Shown here piece by piece: positions 53,372 to 62,311 of a stretch of DNA of 64,000 nucleotides. Position numbers and translations under genes: made by a program. Numbering within the stretch: position 1 is the first letter of the stretch; every line of letters starts with the position of its first letter. The DNA is from an uncultured Lachnospiraceae bacterium. GTDB lineage: Bacteria; Bacillota; Clostridia; Lachnospirales; Lachnospiraceae. The notes below the pieces were generated by a model, which was not told where the DNA came from, did not search any database, and saw only the letters and a program-made list of their open reading frames with translations. The stretch covers positions 62,001-126,000 of the forward strand of contig CAJTLU010000007.1 in assembly GCA_910577175.1 (NCBI GenBank), given 5' to 3'.

Positions 53372-53842
53372 CTATAATATTTTTTCCATGCCGACCTTCT
53401 GCGGTAAAAGCCCGCACTTTTCATAGAATTTCATTGCGCTTTCATTACAGCTCCAGACATTTAAGGTCAGATTATAACAGCCCTGCTCCCTTGCAAACGC
53501 CGTCACATACTCATAGAGCTGTGTCCCGATATGGGCGCCGCGCACTTGTTCGTCTACGCACAAATCATCGATATACAGAGTCCGGATGTCGGTCAGGATA
53601 TTGTTGTTTTTGTGCTGGAAAAATACGCAGAACGCATAGCCAAGTATCTTTTCCTGCTCGTCCACCGCCACAAACACAGGCTTTGTATCATCGGAAAGAA
53701 TCGCCGCAAGCTCTTCGTCAGTATATTTTTTCGCATCCGCCTTAAACAAATCCGGCCTGCCATTGTGATGCACCATAAGCACCTGACGCAAAAGCGCATT
53801 GATTCCGTCTATGTCCCTGTTTTCCGCTCTCCGGATTCTCAT
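53372..53842 (-). CDS. GNAT-family N-acetyltransferase
   Basis: A 156-residue acetyl-CoA-dependent acetyltransferase. Motif A is LYIDDLCVDEQVRGAHIGTQ (about 90-108), followed by LTLNVWSCNESAMKFYEKCG (motif B). The acceptor is unknown. It is followed after 16 bp by the APH-like kinase. Confidence 0.92.
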   Translation of the reverse strand: MRIRRAENRDIDGINALLRQVLMVHHNGRPDLFKADAKKYTDEELAAILSDDTKPVFVAVDEQEKILGYAFCVFFQHKNNNILTDIRTLYIDDLCVDEQVRGAHIGTQLYEYVTAFAREQGCYNLTLNVWSCNESAMKFYEKCGLLPQKVGMEKIL

Positions 53843-53907
53843 AAAAAATTCCTTCTTTCTGTTTCAGTATTGCTTTTAAATGTTTGCATTTTATATCACA
53901 TTTTTTA

Positions 53908-53995
53908 TTCCGCGGGCTATGCGGCAGCTTATTTTTGTATTTGTCCAAAGAACCGCAAGCGCATACAAAAACAAGCTGCTGTATATCCTGCGGAA
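53908..53995. repeat. long imperfect hairpin, member of the dispersed repeat family
   Basis: An inverted repeat of about 33 bp per arm (TTCCGCGGGCTATGC... with ...CTGTATATCCTGCGGAA) with mainly G-T compatible differences, between miaA and the GNAT gene. The left arm and loop contain CTTATTTTTGTATTTGTCC, on the other strand GGACAAATACAAAAATAAG, matching the motif in the 23.8-kb and 55.1-kb elements. Confidence 0.7.
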
Positions 53996-54021
53996 CTTAT
54001 GAAAGTGGTCAAAAAGCAGTT

Positions 54022-54975
54022 TTACAAAATCTCTCTGTTTTTTGCTTCGGAGAGCATTGCCGCAAGGATAGCTTTCTCATCGGCATAGGCGCCCTTATCA
54101 AACCAGAGCACGTCCCGTTCCCTCTTAAACCAGGTCAGCTGCCGCTTGGCAAAATGCCTTGTGTCGCGCTTTAGGACAGACGCCGCCTCTGAAAGCGTAC
54201 ACTCTCCGTTCAGATAAGAAAGGATTTCCTTATAGCCGAGCCCCTGCATGGAGACCATTCCTGCCGTACAGCCCTCTGCCATAAGCGAACGGACCTCCTC
54301 CACAAGCCCTTCCTCTATCATCTTGTCAATCCGTTTCTCAATCCGCTGGTACAGCACCGAGCGCTCCTCGGTCAGCACAAAATAAGCGCTGTTGTATGCC
54401 GTTTGTTTTGTGCGCTGTTCTTCGTTGTGGGCGGAAATCGGCGTCCCGGTCTGCCGGTAAAACTCCAACGCACGGATGACCCGCTTTACATTGTTTGCGT
54501 GAATTGCCTCCGCCGAAGCGGGGTCTGCCTCCGCAAGTCTTGCATGCAGCGCCTCCGCGCCGTACTGCGCGGCATACGCCGAAAGCTCCTCCCGGTATGC
54601 TGTATCCTCTGCGGTTTCCGTAAAATCAATGTCATAGAGTACTGCCTGGATGTAAAACCCGGTGCCGCCGACCAGAACCGGAACATGCCCCCTGCCGGTA
54701 ATTTCCCGGATGAGGCGCCTTGCGTCCGTGGCAAACCGTACGACATGATACTCCTCCTGCGGCTCGCAGATATCAATCAGATGATGCGGGACGCCGCACA
54801 TTTCTTCCTTCTTTATCTTTGCGGTTCCGATATCCATACGGCGGTACACCTGCATGGAATCTGCCGAAATAATCTCGCCGTTTACCGCCTTTGCCAGCTG
54901 GATAGACAGATTTGTTTTGCCTACCGCTGTAGGACCTGTCAATATCAACAACGGCAGCTTTTCTGTCGTCTCCAT
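54022..54975 (-). CDS. miaA: tRNA dimethylallyltransferase
   Basis: A 317-residue enzyme that prenylates A37 of tRNAs reading UNN codons. P-loop LTGPTAVGKTNLSIQLA (about 12-28), then ISADSMQVYRRMDIGTAKIK, HHLIDICEP and LVGGTGFYIQAVLYD. The family tail includes TRHFAKRQLTWFKRE. Follows mutL by 198 bp containing a hairpin repeat; mutS-mutL-miaA order is standard in Firmicutes. Confidence 0.97.
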   Translation of the reverse strand: METTEKLPLLILTGPTAVGKTNLSIQLAKAVNGEIISADSMQVYRRMDIGTAKIKKEEMCGVPHHLIDICEPQEEYHVVRFATDARRLIREITGRGHVPVLVGGTGFYIQAVLYDIDFTETAEDTAYREELSAYAAQYGAEALHARLAEADPASAEAIHANNVKRVIRALEFYRQTGTPISAHNEEQRTKQTAYNSAYFVLTEERSVLYQRIEKRIDKMIEEGLVEEVRSLMAEGCTAGMVSMQGLGYKEILSYLNGECTLSEAASVLKRDTRHFAKRQLTWFKRERDVLWFDKGAYADEKAILAAMLSEAKNREIL

Positions 54976-55072
54976 CGTCCTGTCTCGCCCCTTCCTGCAC
55001 TATTTTTTCCACTTTCTTATTAAACAATTTGGATTTTTGCATTTTTTGAACCACCTTAAAAAGTTCCACAGA

Positions 55073-55127
55073 CTGTGCAGCATCTTATTTTTGCATTTGT
55101 CCGAGACAAAAATAAGATGCTGCACAG
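55073..55127. repeat. perfect 21-bp hairpin between mutL and miaA, dispersed repeat family
   Basis: CTGTGCAGCATCTTATTTTTG (55073-55093 as the left arm) pairs without mismatch with its complement at 55107-55127, leaving a 13-nt loop. The loop region gives GGACAAATGCAAAAATAAG on the - strand, shared with the elements at 23.8 and 53.9 kb. It may also terminate transcription, but it has no T-tract outside the stem. Confidence 0.75.
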
Positions 55128-55173
55128 CCTTGCGGGATACAAGGGGATAAATATGCGGAAACACAAGCTCCTG

Positions 55174-57282
55174 CTACACAATCCGTTTAAATTTCCTTTC
55201 AATCTCCTGCCTTGACATGGAAATGGTCGTCGGACGCCCGTGCGGACAATGATACGGGTTGTCCAGGGTAAACAATAAGTCAATCATTGCCTCCGCCTCC
55301 TGTATGGAAAGCCTCTGATTTCCCTTGACTGCCGCCTTACAGGACATGGAAGCTACCTTTTCTACGAGTAGTTCCGGACTGCCGTGAAGCCGTTCCTCTA
55401 CAAGCTCGTCGAGCAGCTGTATAAAAAGCTCACCGCCGGTCAGACCGCACAAATCCGCCGGTACGCCACATACCTTATAGTCCCTGCCGCCGAAATGCTC
55501 AAACTCAAACCCGAGGCGGCGAAGCACCTCCGCCTGCTCCTTAAGTACCTCTTCCTCCCGGATGGAAAGTGTCGCTACATAAGGCGGCGCAATCTGCTGG
55601 GTCAGCATTTCCTTTCCGCGGACACGCTTCATTGTCTGTTCAAATAAAATCTTTTCGTGGGCGGCATGCTGGTCAATCATAAAAAGCTGCCCTTCCATTT
55701 CAATCAGCCAGTAGGTAGAAAACAGCTGTCCGATAATGCGGTACTCCTTTTTATTTTCCTTGCGCAGTAAATCCGGCAGCGCGATTTGTTCCGGCAAAGT
55801 TTCCGAATTTTCCTTCTGTTTTTCTAGTTGTTCCTTTTTGGGTTCCTGTAGTTTTTGCTCTTGTATTTTTTCTTTTTCCAAAGAGGGCGCCACAGGAGAA
55901 ATGTTTACCTCTTTTGCCCTGTTTTCTTCCAAAACCCGCTCTTTTTCTGACTGCTGTAGAACATGAAAACCGTTTAAATCATGCGGTTTTTCTGTATTTT
56001 TCTCCTGCACCTCTTTTGCTTCGATTTCACTCGATGCGACATTTGTAGAATGCTGTTCTTTTTTCGTATGATAAGGCGCCGTAGTCTCTTCCACTAAGGA
56101 AACTTTGTCCTGTCTTGTGGAAAATGTGGCGACAGATGATTCCTGCATCGCCGTTTTTACCGGTTCATTCTCCTTCGCCTGTTGTCCGAGCCTTGCTGTT
56201 TCAAACTGCTCCGGACGCTCTTCTCTTTTTACCGGCGGAGCGCTGACTGTCTTTGTTTCCTTTCCAAAGCCCACCTGTGGAATCATATTTTTCCCGGAAA
56301 GCGCCTCTTTTACCGCATGATACACTGCATAATAGACTGCTTCCCCGTCCGAAAAACGGACCTCCAGCTTCGTCGGATGGACATTGACGTCCAGCATGGC
56401 GGTATCCATAAAAATGTGCAGCGCCGTAAACGGATATTTATGCTGCATCATATAAGAGCGGTAGGCCTCTTCGATTGCCTTGCTGACAATACTGCTTTTA
56501 ATGTAGCGTCCGTTGATAAAATAATTCTCATAATTCCGGTTTCCTCTTGAAACCACCGGCTTTCCAATAAAGCCGGATACCTTTATTCCTGCGCTTTCGT
56601 CAAGATGGGAAACCTCTAAAAGGTTTGCGGCAACCTCGCGTCCATAAATTTGGTAAATGACCTCCTTTAAGTTTCCGTTCCCGGAAGTCTGCAGTACAAT
56701 TTTTCCGCTGTTAATAAATTTATAGGCAATTTCCGGACGGCTGAGCGCCATCCGCTGCATCAGCTCAGAACAGTACCCTGCTTCCGTCATGGCAGACTTT
56801 AAAAACTTCCGTCTTGCCGGTACGTTATAAAACAGATTCCGTACTAAAAATGTAGTACCATCCGGACAGCCTGCCTCCTCGAACGTCCCTTCCGCGCCGC
56901 CCTCGATGCAGTAGCGGCTTCCGGTAAAGGACTCCTTTGTCTTTGTAATCAGCTCGACCTGCGCCACGGCGGCAATGCTGGAGAGCGCCTCGCCGCGGAA
57001 GCCCAGGCTCCCTGCCGTCAGCAGGTCCTCTACGGTACGGATTTTGCTGGTAGAATGGCGCAGAAAGGCAGTCTTTACCTCTTTGGCGGCAATACCTGAG
57101 CCGTTGTCGGTAATACGGATTAAGCCGTTTCCGCCCTCTTTCAGCTCCACTGTAATCATAGTAGCGCCGGCGTCGATGGCGTTTTCGGTCAGCTCCTTTA
57201 CGACAGAGGAAGGGCGCTCTACGACCTCGCCTGCCGCAATTTTATCAATCGTATCTTTGTCTAGTAACGCTATCTTTCCCAT
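55174..57282 (-). CDS. mutL: DNA mismatch repair protein MutL
   Basis: A 702-residue GHKL ATPase/endonuclease. The N-terminal ATPase has IDKIAAGEVVERPSSVVKEL, ITDNGSGI and FRGEALSSIAAV. A long Lys/Glu/Gln-rich linker (about 340-500) precedes the C-terminal dimerisation/endonuclease domain with the metal motif DQHAAHEKILFE (about 540), SCKAAVKGNQRL and CPHGRPTTI. The endonuclease motif implies methyl-independent mismatch repair, as usual in Firmicutes. Confidence 0.97.
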   Translation of the reverse strand: MGKIALLDKDTIDKIAAGEVVERPSSVVKELTENAIDAGATMITVELKEGGNGLIRITDNGSGIAAKEVKTAFLRHSTSKIRTVEDLLTAGSLGFRGEALSSIAAVAQVELITKTKESFTGSRYCIEGGAEGTFEEAGCPDGTTFLVRNLFYNVPARRKFLKSAMTEAGYCSELMQRMALSRPEIAYKFINSGKIVLQTSGNGNLKEVIYQIYGREVAANLLEVSHLDESAGIKVSGFIGKPVVSRGNRNYENYFINGRYIKSSIVSKAIEEAYRSYMMQHKYPFTALHIFMDTAMLDVNVHPTKLEVRFSDGEAVYYAVYHAVKEALSGKNMIPQVGFGKETKTVSAPPVKREERPEQFETARLGQQAKENEPVKTAMQESSVATFSTRQDKVSLVEETTAPYHTKKEQHSTNVASSEIEAKEVQEKNTEKPHDLNGFHVLQQSEKERVLEENRAKEVNISPVAPSLEKEKIQEQKLQEPKKEQLEKQKENSETLPEQIALPDLLRKENKKEYRIIGQLFSTYWLIEMEGQLFMIDQHAAHEKILFEQTMKRVRGKEMLTQQIAPPYVATLSIREEEVLKEQAEVLRRLGFEFEHFGGRDYKVCGVPADLCGLTGGELFIQLLDELVEERLHGSPELLVEKVASMSCKAAVKGNQRLSIQEAEAMIDLLFTLDNPYHCPHGRPTTISMSRQEIERKFKRIV

Positions 57283-57324
57283 GGCTGCCGCTCCTTTCTG
57301 TTCATATTGTCCGTTTACTTTGTT

Positions 57325-59997
57325 TTATCCGTTTATTTTTCTTTTTGCCTGCTCCTGTAGCTGGTACAACAGATTTAGTGCGTCAATCGGCGTCATTACC
57401 GAAAGATTCAGCTCCGAAAGCGTCTTTAAAACAGCCGCGTCCTCCGATTCTTCCGTCCCGAACATCGTCAGCTGCCCGTTTAACGTCTCTTTCTGCGCCT
57501 TTTCCTTGTGCAGTTTTACCGCCTGCTTTATTTCAATCTTCGCCGCATTTTTGGTAATGTCCCGCTCGGCAAGCTCGTCTGCAATCTCCCGTGCCCGTAT
57601 CAGCACCTCGCCCGGTACGCCGGCAAGCTTTGCCACTTGGATTCCGTAGCTCTTATCCGCGCCGCCCGGAATAATCTTTCTCAAAAAGACAATATCCTCT
57701 CCCTGCTCCTTTACGGCGATGCAATAGTTATGTACGGCGTCTAACTTCCCCTCTAACTCTGTCAGCTCGTGGTAATGGGTCGCAAACAAAGCCTTTGCGC
57801 CGATTCGTTTCGGGTCTGCAATGTGCTCTACGACCGCCCATGCAATGGAAAGACCGTCAAAGGTGCTTGTCCCTCTTCCGATTTCATCCAGAATCAGCAG
57901 GCTGTTTCTGGTCGCATTCCGGAGGATATTTGCCACCTCGGTCATCTCTACCATAAAGGTACTCTGTCCTGAAGCAAGGTCGTCAGAAGCGCCTACTCTC
58001 GTAAAAATCCGGTCGCAGATACCGATTTGTGCGCTATCCGCCGGGACAAAGCTTCCGATTTGCGCCATTAGTACAATCAGCGCCGTTTGGCGCATATAGG
58101 TTGATTTTCCTGCCATATTCGGCCCGGTGATAATAGAAATCCGTTTGTCATTATGATCAAGATAAGTATCGTTTTTTATAAACATATCGTTCGGAATCAT
58201 CTGCTCGACGACAGGATGTCTCCCGCCAGTAATGCAGAGCGTTCCTTCTTTGTTGATTTCCGGACGCACATAGCGGTTTTTCTCGGCTACGGCCGCAAGC
58301 GAGGCAAACAGGTCAAGCCATGCGACTGCCTTTGCCGTCTGCCTGATACGCACGACCTCTGCCGCCACAGCCTCCCTGATTTCCACAAAGAGCGAATATT
58401 CCAGGGAAAAAAGCTTGTCCTCTGCGCCTAAAATGTCCTCCTCCAGCTTTTTTAGCTCCTCTGTCGTATAGCGCTCCGCATTGGTCAGCGTCTGCTTTCT
58501 GATCCAGGAAGGCGGAACAAGGTGCTGGTATGACTTTGTCACCTCAAAATAGTAACCGAACACACGGTTAAACTTTACTTTCAGGTTCTTGATTCCGGTT
58601 GCCTCCCGTTCCCGTTCTTCAACCTCGGCAAGCCACCCCTTGCCCTCGGTCTTTGCAAGGCGCAGACGGTCAACCTCCTCATGGTATCCGCTTTTGATAA
58701 TACTGCCTTCCTTTATGGTAAGCGGCGCATCCACATCAACCGAAGCCTCGATTAAACCGCTCAGGTCTGTCAGCGGGTCAAGCGCCTCATAAATCGATTT
58801 TAATAGCGGCGCGTTCAAATCGCCAAGAAGCACCCGGATAGGCGGGAGCATGGCAAGGGAGGACTGGAAGGAAAGTAAATCCCTCGGGGTTGCGGAACGA
58901 TAGGTAACACGGCTTAACAGCCGCTCTAAGTCATACACCGCATTCAGGTATTCCCGGAGCTCTGCCCTTGTAATGCCGTTTTCCTTTAACTCCTCCACGG
59001 CGGCAAGCCTTTCGTTAATCTCCTCCTGTTCTAACAGCGGCTGCTCAATACAGCTCCTCAGAAGTCTTGCGCCCATAGCAGTTTTGGTTTTATCCAGTAC
59101 CCATAGCAGTGAGCCACGCTTCTGCTTTTCCCGCAGCGTCTCGGTCAGCTCAAGGTTTCTTCTCGTACTGCCATCTAAAATCATATACTTTCCGGTTACA
59201 TACGTCTGGAGCCGGGTAATATGCTCCAGAGAAGACTTCTGGGTTTCCTTCAGGTACTGCATCACCGCCCCTGCCGCAATGGTTCCCGATGGGAAATCAG
59301 AAAGCCCGAGCCCCGCAAGCGTTCCGACTTTAAAATGGGACATCAGGGCGCGCTCGCACGCCGAGGTGTCAAAAAAACGCTCGTCCAGAGACTCTATGGC
59401 TGTCCGCATCCGGTTTTTACAGTCCTCGGTATCCACGCCGCTCATAAAAAAAGCGCCGTTGCAGACAAGCTCCGACGGGGTAAACTTTGTCAATTCGTCA
59501 GACGCTTTCCTTGCCTCGTCGACCTCCGTCACATAGTAGTCCCCTGTCGTTACGTCCACTGCCGCAATTCCGAACGTATCCCCGCTGTAATAGATTCCCA
59601 TCAGATAATTATTTTTTCCTTCGTCGAGGCTCTGTGGATTCAGATTGGTTCCCGGCGTCACGACACGGATGACCTCGCGCTTTACAATCCCTTTGGCAAG
59701 CTTCGGGTCCTCCACCTGCTCACAAATTGCCACACGGTAGCCCTTTCCGACCAGACGGTTGATATAGGTTTCTGCCGCATGGAACGGAACGCCGCACATC
59801 GGAGCACGTTCCTCCAGTCCGCAGCTCTTTCCGGTCAGGGTCAGCTCTAACTCCTTTGATACCGTCACGGCATCCTCAAAAAACATCTCATAAAAATCTC
59901 CCAGCCGGTAAAACAAAATGCAGTCGCCATATGCCTCTTTCATTTCCAGATAGTGCTGCATCATCGGCGTTGCCTTTTCATAGACTGCCTTATCCAT
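57325..59997 (-). CDS. mutS: DNA mismatch repair protein MutS
   Basis: An 890-residue mismatch recognition ATPase. Domain I has the mismatch-wedge GDFYEMF motif; the ATPase has ITGPNMAGKSTYMRQTALI (Walker A, about 620), LILDEIGRGTSTFDGLS (Walker B) and FATHYHELTELE. The C-terminal helix region carries the dimerisation and beta-clamp features. The start is ATG 59997 after GGAGGAG; the open frame extends to 60057 inside rnhA. Confidence 0.97.
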   Translation of the reverse strand: MDKAVYEKATPMMQHYLEMKEAYGDCILFYRLGDFYEMFFEDAVTVSKELELTLTGKSCGLEERAPMCGVPFHAAETYINRLVGKGYRVAICEQVEDPKLAKGIVKREVIRVVTPGTNLNPQSLDEGKNNYLMGIYYSGDTFGIAAVDVTTGDYYVTEVDEARKASDELTKFTPSELVCNGAFFMSGVDTEDCKNRMRTAIESLDERFFDTSACERALMSHFKVGTLAGLGLSDFPSGTIAAGAVMQYLKETQKSSLEHITRLQTYVTGKYMILDGSTRRNLELTETLREKQKRGSLLWVLDKTKTAMGARLLRSCIEQPLLEQEEINERLAAVEELKENGITRAELREYLNAVYDLERLLSRVTYRSATPRDLLSFQSSLAMLPPIRVLLGDLNAPLLKSIYEALDPLTDLSGLIEASVDVDAPLTIKEGSIIKSGYHEEVDRLRLAKTEGKGWLAEVEEREREATGIKNLKVKFNRVFGYYFEVTKSYQHLVPPSWIRKQTLTNAERYTTEELKKLEEDILGAEDKLFSLEYSLFVEIREAVAAEVVRIRQTAKAVAWLDLFASLAAVAEKNRYVRPEINKEGTLCITGGRHPVVEQMIPNDMFIKNDTYLDHNDKRISIITGPNMAGKSTYMRQTALIVLMAQIGSFVPADSAQIGICDRIFTRVGASDDLASGQSTFMVEMTEVANILRNATRNSLLILDEIGRGTSTFDGLSIAWAVVEHIADPKRIGAKALFATHYHELTELEGKLDAVHNYCIAVKEQGEDIVFLRKIIPGGADKSYGIQVAKLAGVPGEVLIRAREIADELAERDITKNAAKIEIKQAVKLHKEKAQKETLNGQLTMFGTEESEDAAVLKTLSELNLSVMTPIDALNLLYQLQEQAKRKING

Positions 59998-60481
59998 TCT
60001 GCTCCTCCAATCCTTCGTCCACGCGAAGGTTTTCTCCGTCGGCGGCGGTCGTTGCAAGCGTATCGCACCTCTCGTTCTGCGGATGCCCGTTATGGCCCTT
60101 GACCCAGAAAAACTCCGCAGTATGTGGCTCCATTGCCGTAAGCAGACGCTTCCAGAGGTCTACATTTTTCACTGCCTCGTTCTTTCCGCGCCGCCAGCCA
60201 TTTTTCATCCAGCCGGCAAGCCAGCCCTCGTTAAACGCCTTGACAAGATATTGGGAATCAGAATATACTGCAACCTCGCAGGGCTTTGTCAACGCCTCAA
60301 AGCCCGCAATGGCAGCCATCAGCTCCATCCGGTTGTTTGTCGTTTTTTTGTAGCCCCCGGAATACTCCCGCAGATGTTCGGTTCCGTTTTTATCCACAAA
60401 GGAAAGTACGGTTCCGTAGCCCCCCGGTCCGTCCGGGTTTCCCCTTGCTGCTCCGTCTGTATACATCGTTACCTTCATCAT
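59990..60481 (-). CDS. rnhA: ribonuclease HI
   Basis: A 163-residue RNase H with the four-carboxylate site: Asp in YTDGAARGNPDGPGGYG, Glu in NNRMELMAAIAG, Asp in VYSDSQYLVKAF and a C-terminal Asp in NERCDTLAT. It removes RNA from RNA-DNA hybrids. ATG 60481 is chosen because GGGGGA lies 6 bp before it; 60487 and 60478 are alternatives. It overlaps mutS by 8 bp and the upstream MutS-like gene by a few bases, so the three are coupled. Confidence 0.93.
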   Translation of the reverse strand: MMKVTMYTDGAARGNPDGPGGYGTVLSFVDKNGTEHLREYSGGYKKTTNNRMELMAAIAGFEALTKPCEVAVYSDSQYLVKAFNEGWLAGWMKNGWRRGKNEAVKNVDLWKRLLTAMEPHTAEFFWVKGHNGHPQNERCDTLATTAADGENLRVDEGLEEQNG

Positions 60482-62148
60482 TTCCATTCCCCCGTTGCCA
60501 AAAAATGTTCCGCCGAAGCCTCGGCACGTTCGATTACTTCCGTCGGATAGCCAAGCATCCCAAGCAGCCGGATAGCATTCCGGGAGGTTGCCCGTCCTTC
60601 CCTTAAAACATAATCAAAGGTAACGGTATCGTCCGTCACCGCCTCTTCAAAATGATAGTTATCACAAAGCGTCTCTAATAAATAGGTCAGCTCAATGTCA
60701 TGGGTTGCTGCAAAGCAGAGCGTCCTGCCGCCTGCAAGTCCTGCAAGCACCTCTCTGGACGCGGCAATCCGCTCTAACGTATTGGTGCCGCGCAACACCT
60801 CGTCTACAAAGCAAAGTGTGCAGACGGGAGCCTTTGCCGCCTCAAACATCCGCTTCAAGGACTTGATTTCTACAATAAAATAGCTTTCGTTTCCCTTCAT
60901 ATTGTCACGCAGTGCCATAGAGGAAAGAATCTGGAAATAAGCCGCCCGGTAGCTTTTGGCAGCTGCCGTATGAATGGTCTGTGAAAGCAGTGCATTTAAC
61001 GCCACTGCTTTTAAAAAGGTGGACTTTCCGGATGCATTGGAGCCGGTCAGCAGAATGCTCCGCTTTGCAAGAATCGTATTTGTCACCGGCGATTCCAAGA
61101 GCGGATGATACAGCTCTTCTGCTTCATAAAACGGTGCGGGGTCTGTGGAGAGCTCCGGCACGCAATACCGTCCCTCGCCTAACAGTGCCCGGAACGAGGC
61201 TGCCGCACAAAGCGCGTCTAAATAGCCTGCCGCCTGATAGAGCTGCCGTAGCTCTTCGGAATAGCGGTCATACACCTTTAGCATAGAGTTAAACTTAATC
61301 AAATCCAGATGCAGCAGCATGCGGAAATACATCATCAACAGCTCAAGCATATCCCCGGTTGGCTTTTTGCTTCCTATAATCCAGAAGTTCCGCTTAAATG
61401 AAGCAAAATGACGGTTCAGCTCTTTCATACGTCCGGCATAAACGGAAATCTCCGGAATCTCCGACTTTGCAAGCGTCTCACTGGTATACAAAAGACGGAT
61501 AAGATACGTGATGGTGCTAAGATATGCCTCCAGCTCCGGCTTTCGTTTCAGATAGCTGACAAGATTATAAATCACTACGCCGCAGACCGCAATCACGCCA
61601 ACGGCAGGAAAGAAAAAGGCTGACGCCAACGCAGCCGCCAGTGCCGCAATTGCAAGATAATGCGATACGTTTGATTCCCTTTTAATCCGGGTCATGTAGT
61701 TCATACAGGCATAGACGGAATGCCGTTTGCTTTTTCCAATCCGGTGCAATGCCTCCTGTATGGCAATCCGGCTCTCTTCGTTCGTCTGGAAAAAGGAAAT
61801 CAGGCGTTCCCGTTCCTTCATTTCTTCCGGGTCAAACTCCGGCTGCCGGAGCATGGCATACAGATATTCCTCTCCGACTGCGCTTACGGTCTGGTTTAAC
61901 ACCATAAACAGCTCGTCCAGCTCTAAGTCGTTCCATGTAATATCGTCGATATCATAAGCAGGGCGGCGCACCGCTTCAAAATAGCTCTTTAAAGACAAGA
62001 GCTTTTCCTCGGAGTAGCTCTCCTCGGAAACAGTCCCGAACTGATTGCGAAGCTGCCGCCGCACCTTTTTCTTATAATTTACCGAATCATAACATCCTTT
62101 GGCAACCAGAACAGCCAGAAGGATAACTGCCAACACAATATATTCCAT
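60478..62148 (-). CDS. membrane-anchored MutS-family ATPase
   Basis: A 556-residue protein with an N-terminal membrane segment (about 2-18), a second hydrophobic region (about 158-198, probably two membrane passes) and a C-terminal MutS ATPase domain. Walker A LLTGSNASGKSTFLKAVALN (about 369) and Walker B CFVDEVLRGTNTLERIAAS (about 444) are intact, followed by FAATHDIELTYLLETL. The MutS core/lever helices (about 50-150 and 200-350) are present, but the mismatch-binding domain I is absent. Such proteins are known in Firmicutes without established function. Coupled to rnhA and mutS. Confidence 0.88.
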   Translation of the reverse strand: MEYIVLAVILLAVLVAKGCYDSVNYKKKVRRQLRNQFGTVSEESYSEEKLLSLKSYFEAVRRPAYDIDDITWNDLELDELFMVLNQTVSAVGEEYLYAMLRQPEFDPEEMKERERLISFFQTNEESRIAIQEALHRIGKSKRHSVYACMNYMTRIKRESNVSHYLAIAALAAALASAFFFPAVGVIAVCGVVIYNLVSYLKRKPELEAYLSTITYLIRLLYTSETLAKSEIPEISVYAGRMKELNRHFASFKRNFWIIGSKKPTGDMLELLMMYFRMLLHLDLIKFNSMLKVYDRYSEELRQLYQAAGYLDALCAAASFRALLGEGRYCVPELSTDPAPFYEAEELYHPLLESPVTNTILAKRSILLTGSNASGKSTFLKAVALNALLSQTIHTAAAKSYRAAYFQILSSMALRDNMKGNESYFIVEIKSLKRMFEAAKAPVCTLCFVDEVLRGTNTLERIAASREVLAGLAGGRTLCFAATHDIELTYLLETLCDNYHFEEAVTDDTVTFDYVLREGRATSRNAIRLLGMLGYPTEVIERAEASAEHFLATGEWK

Positions 62149-62260
62149 AAGTTCCCTCAGTATTCTATGTTTTTATACAAGATAAAGTATAGCGGCAGTG
62201 GTAAAAAAAGTCAAGGGATTCTTTTTTCTGATTTTAGCCTGCTTGAATTTCTTCATACCA

Positions 62261-62289
62261 AAAAACCGCGCACCCTAAGGATGCGCGGC
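62261..62289 (-). terminator. terminator of the NlpC/P60 gene
   Basis: On the - strand CCGCGCATCCTTAGGGTGCGCGG is a 7-bp GC-rich stem followed by TTTTTTGG. A strong intrinsic terminator 23 bp after the NlpC/P60 stop codon. Confidence 0.9.
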
Positions 62290-62311
62290 ATAAAGTACAC
62301 ACTTCTTTTTA

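Noticed and set aside
54403..55023. 206-aa open frame opposite miaA.
   Set aside because: Opposite strand to an intact miaA, Cys/Arg-rich low-quality translation, no start signals.
56975..57649. 224-aa open frame covering the mutL-mutS junction on the + strand.
   Set aside because: Antisense to the ends of two conserved genes; Ser/Phe-rich shadow translation.
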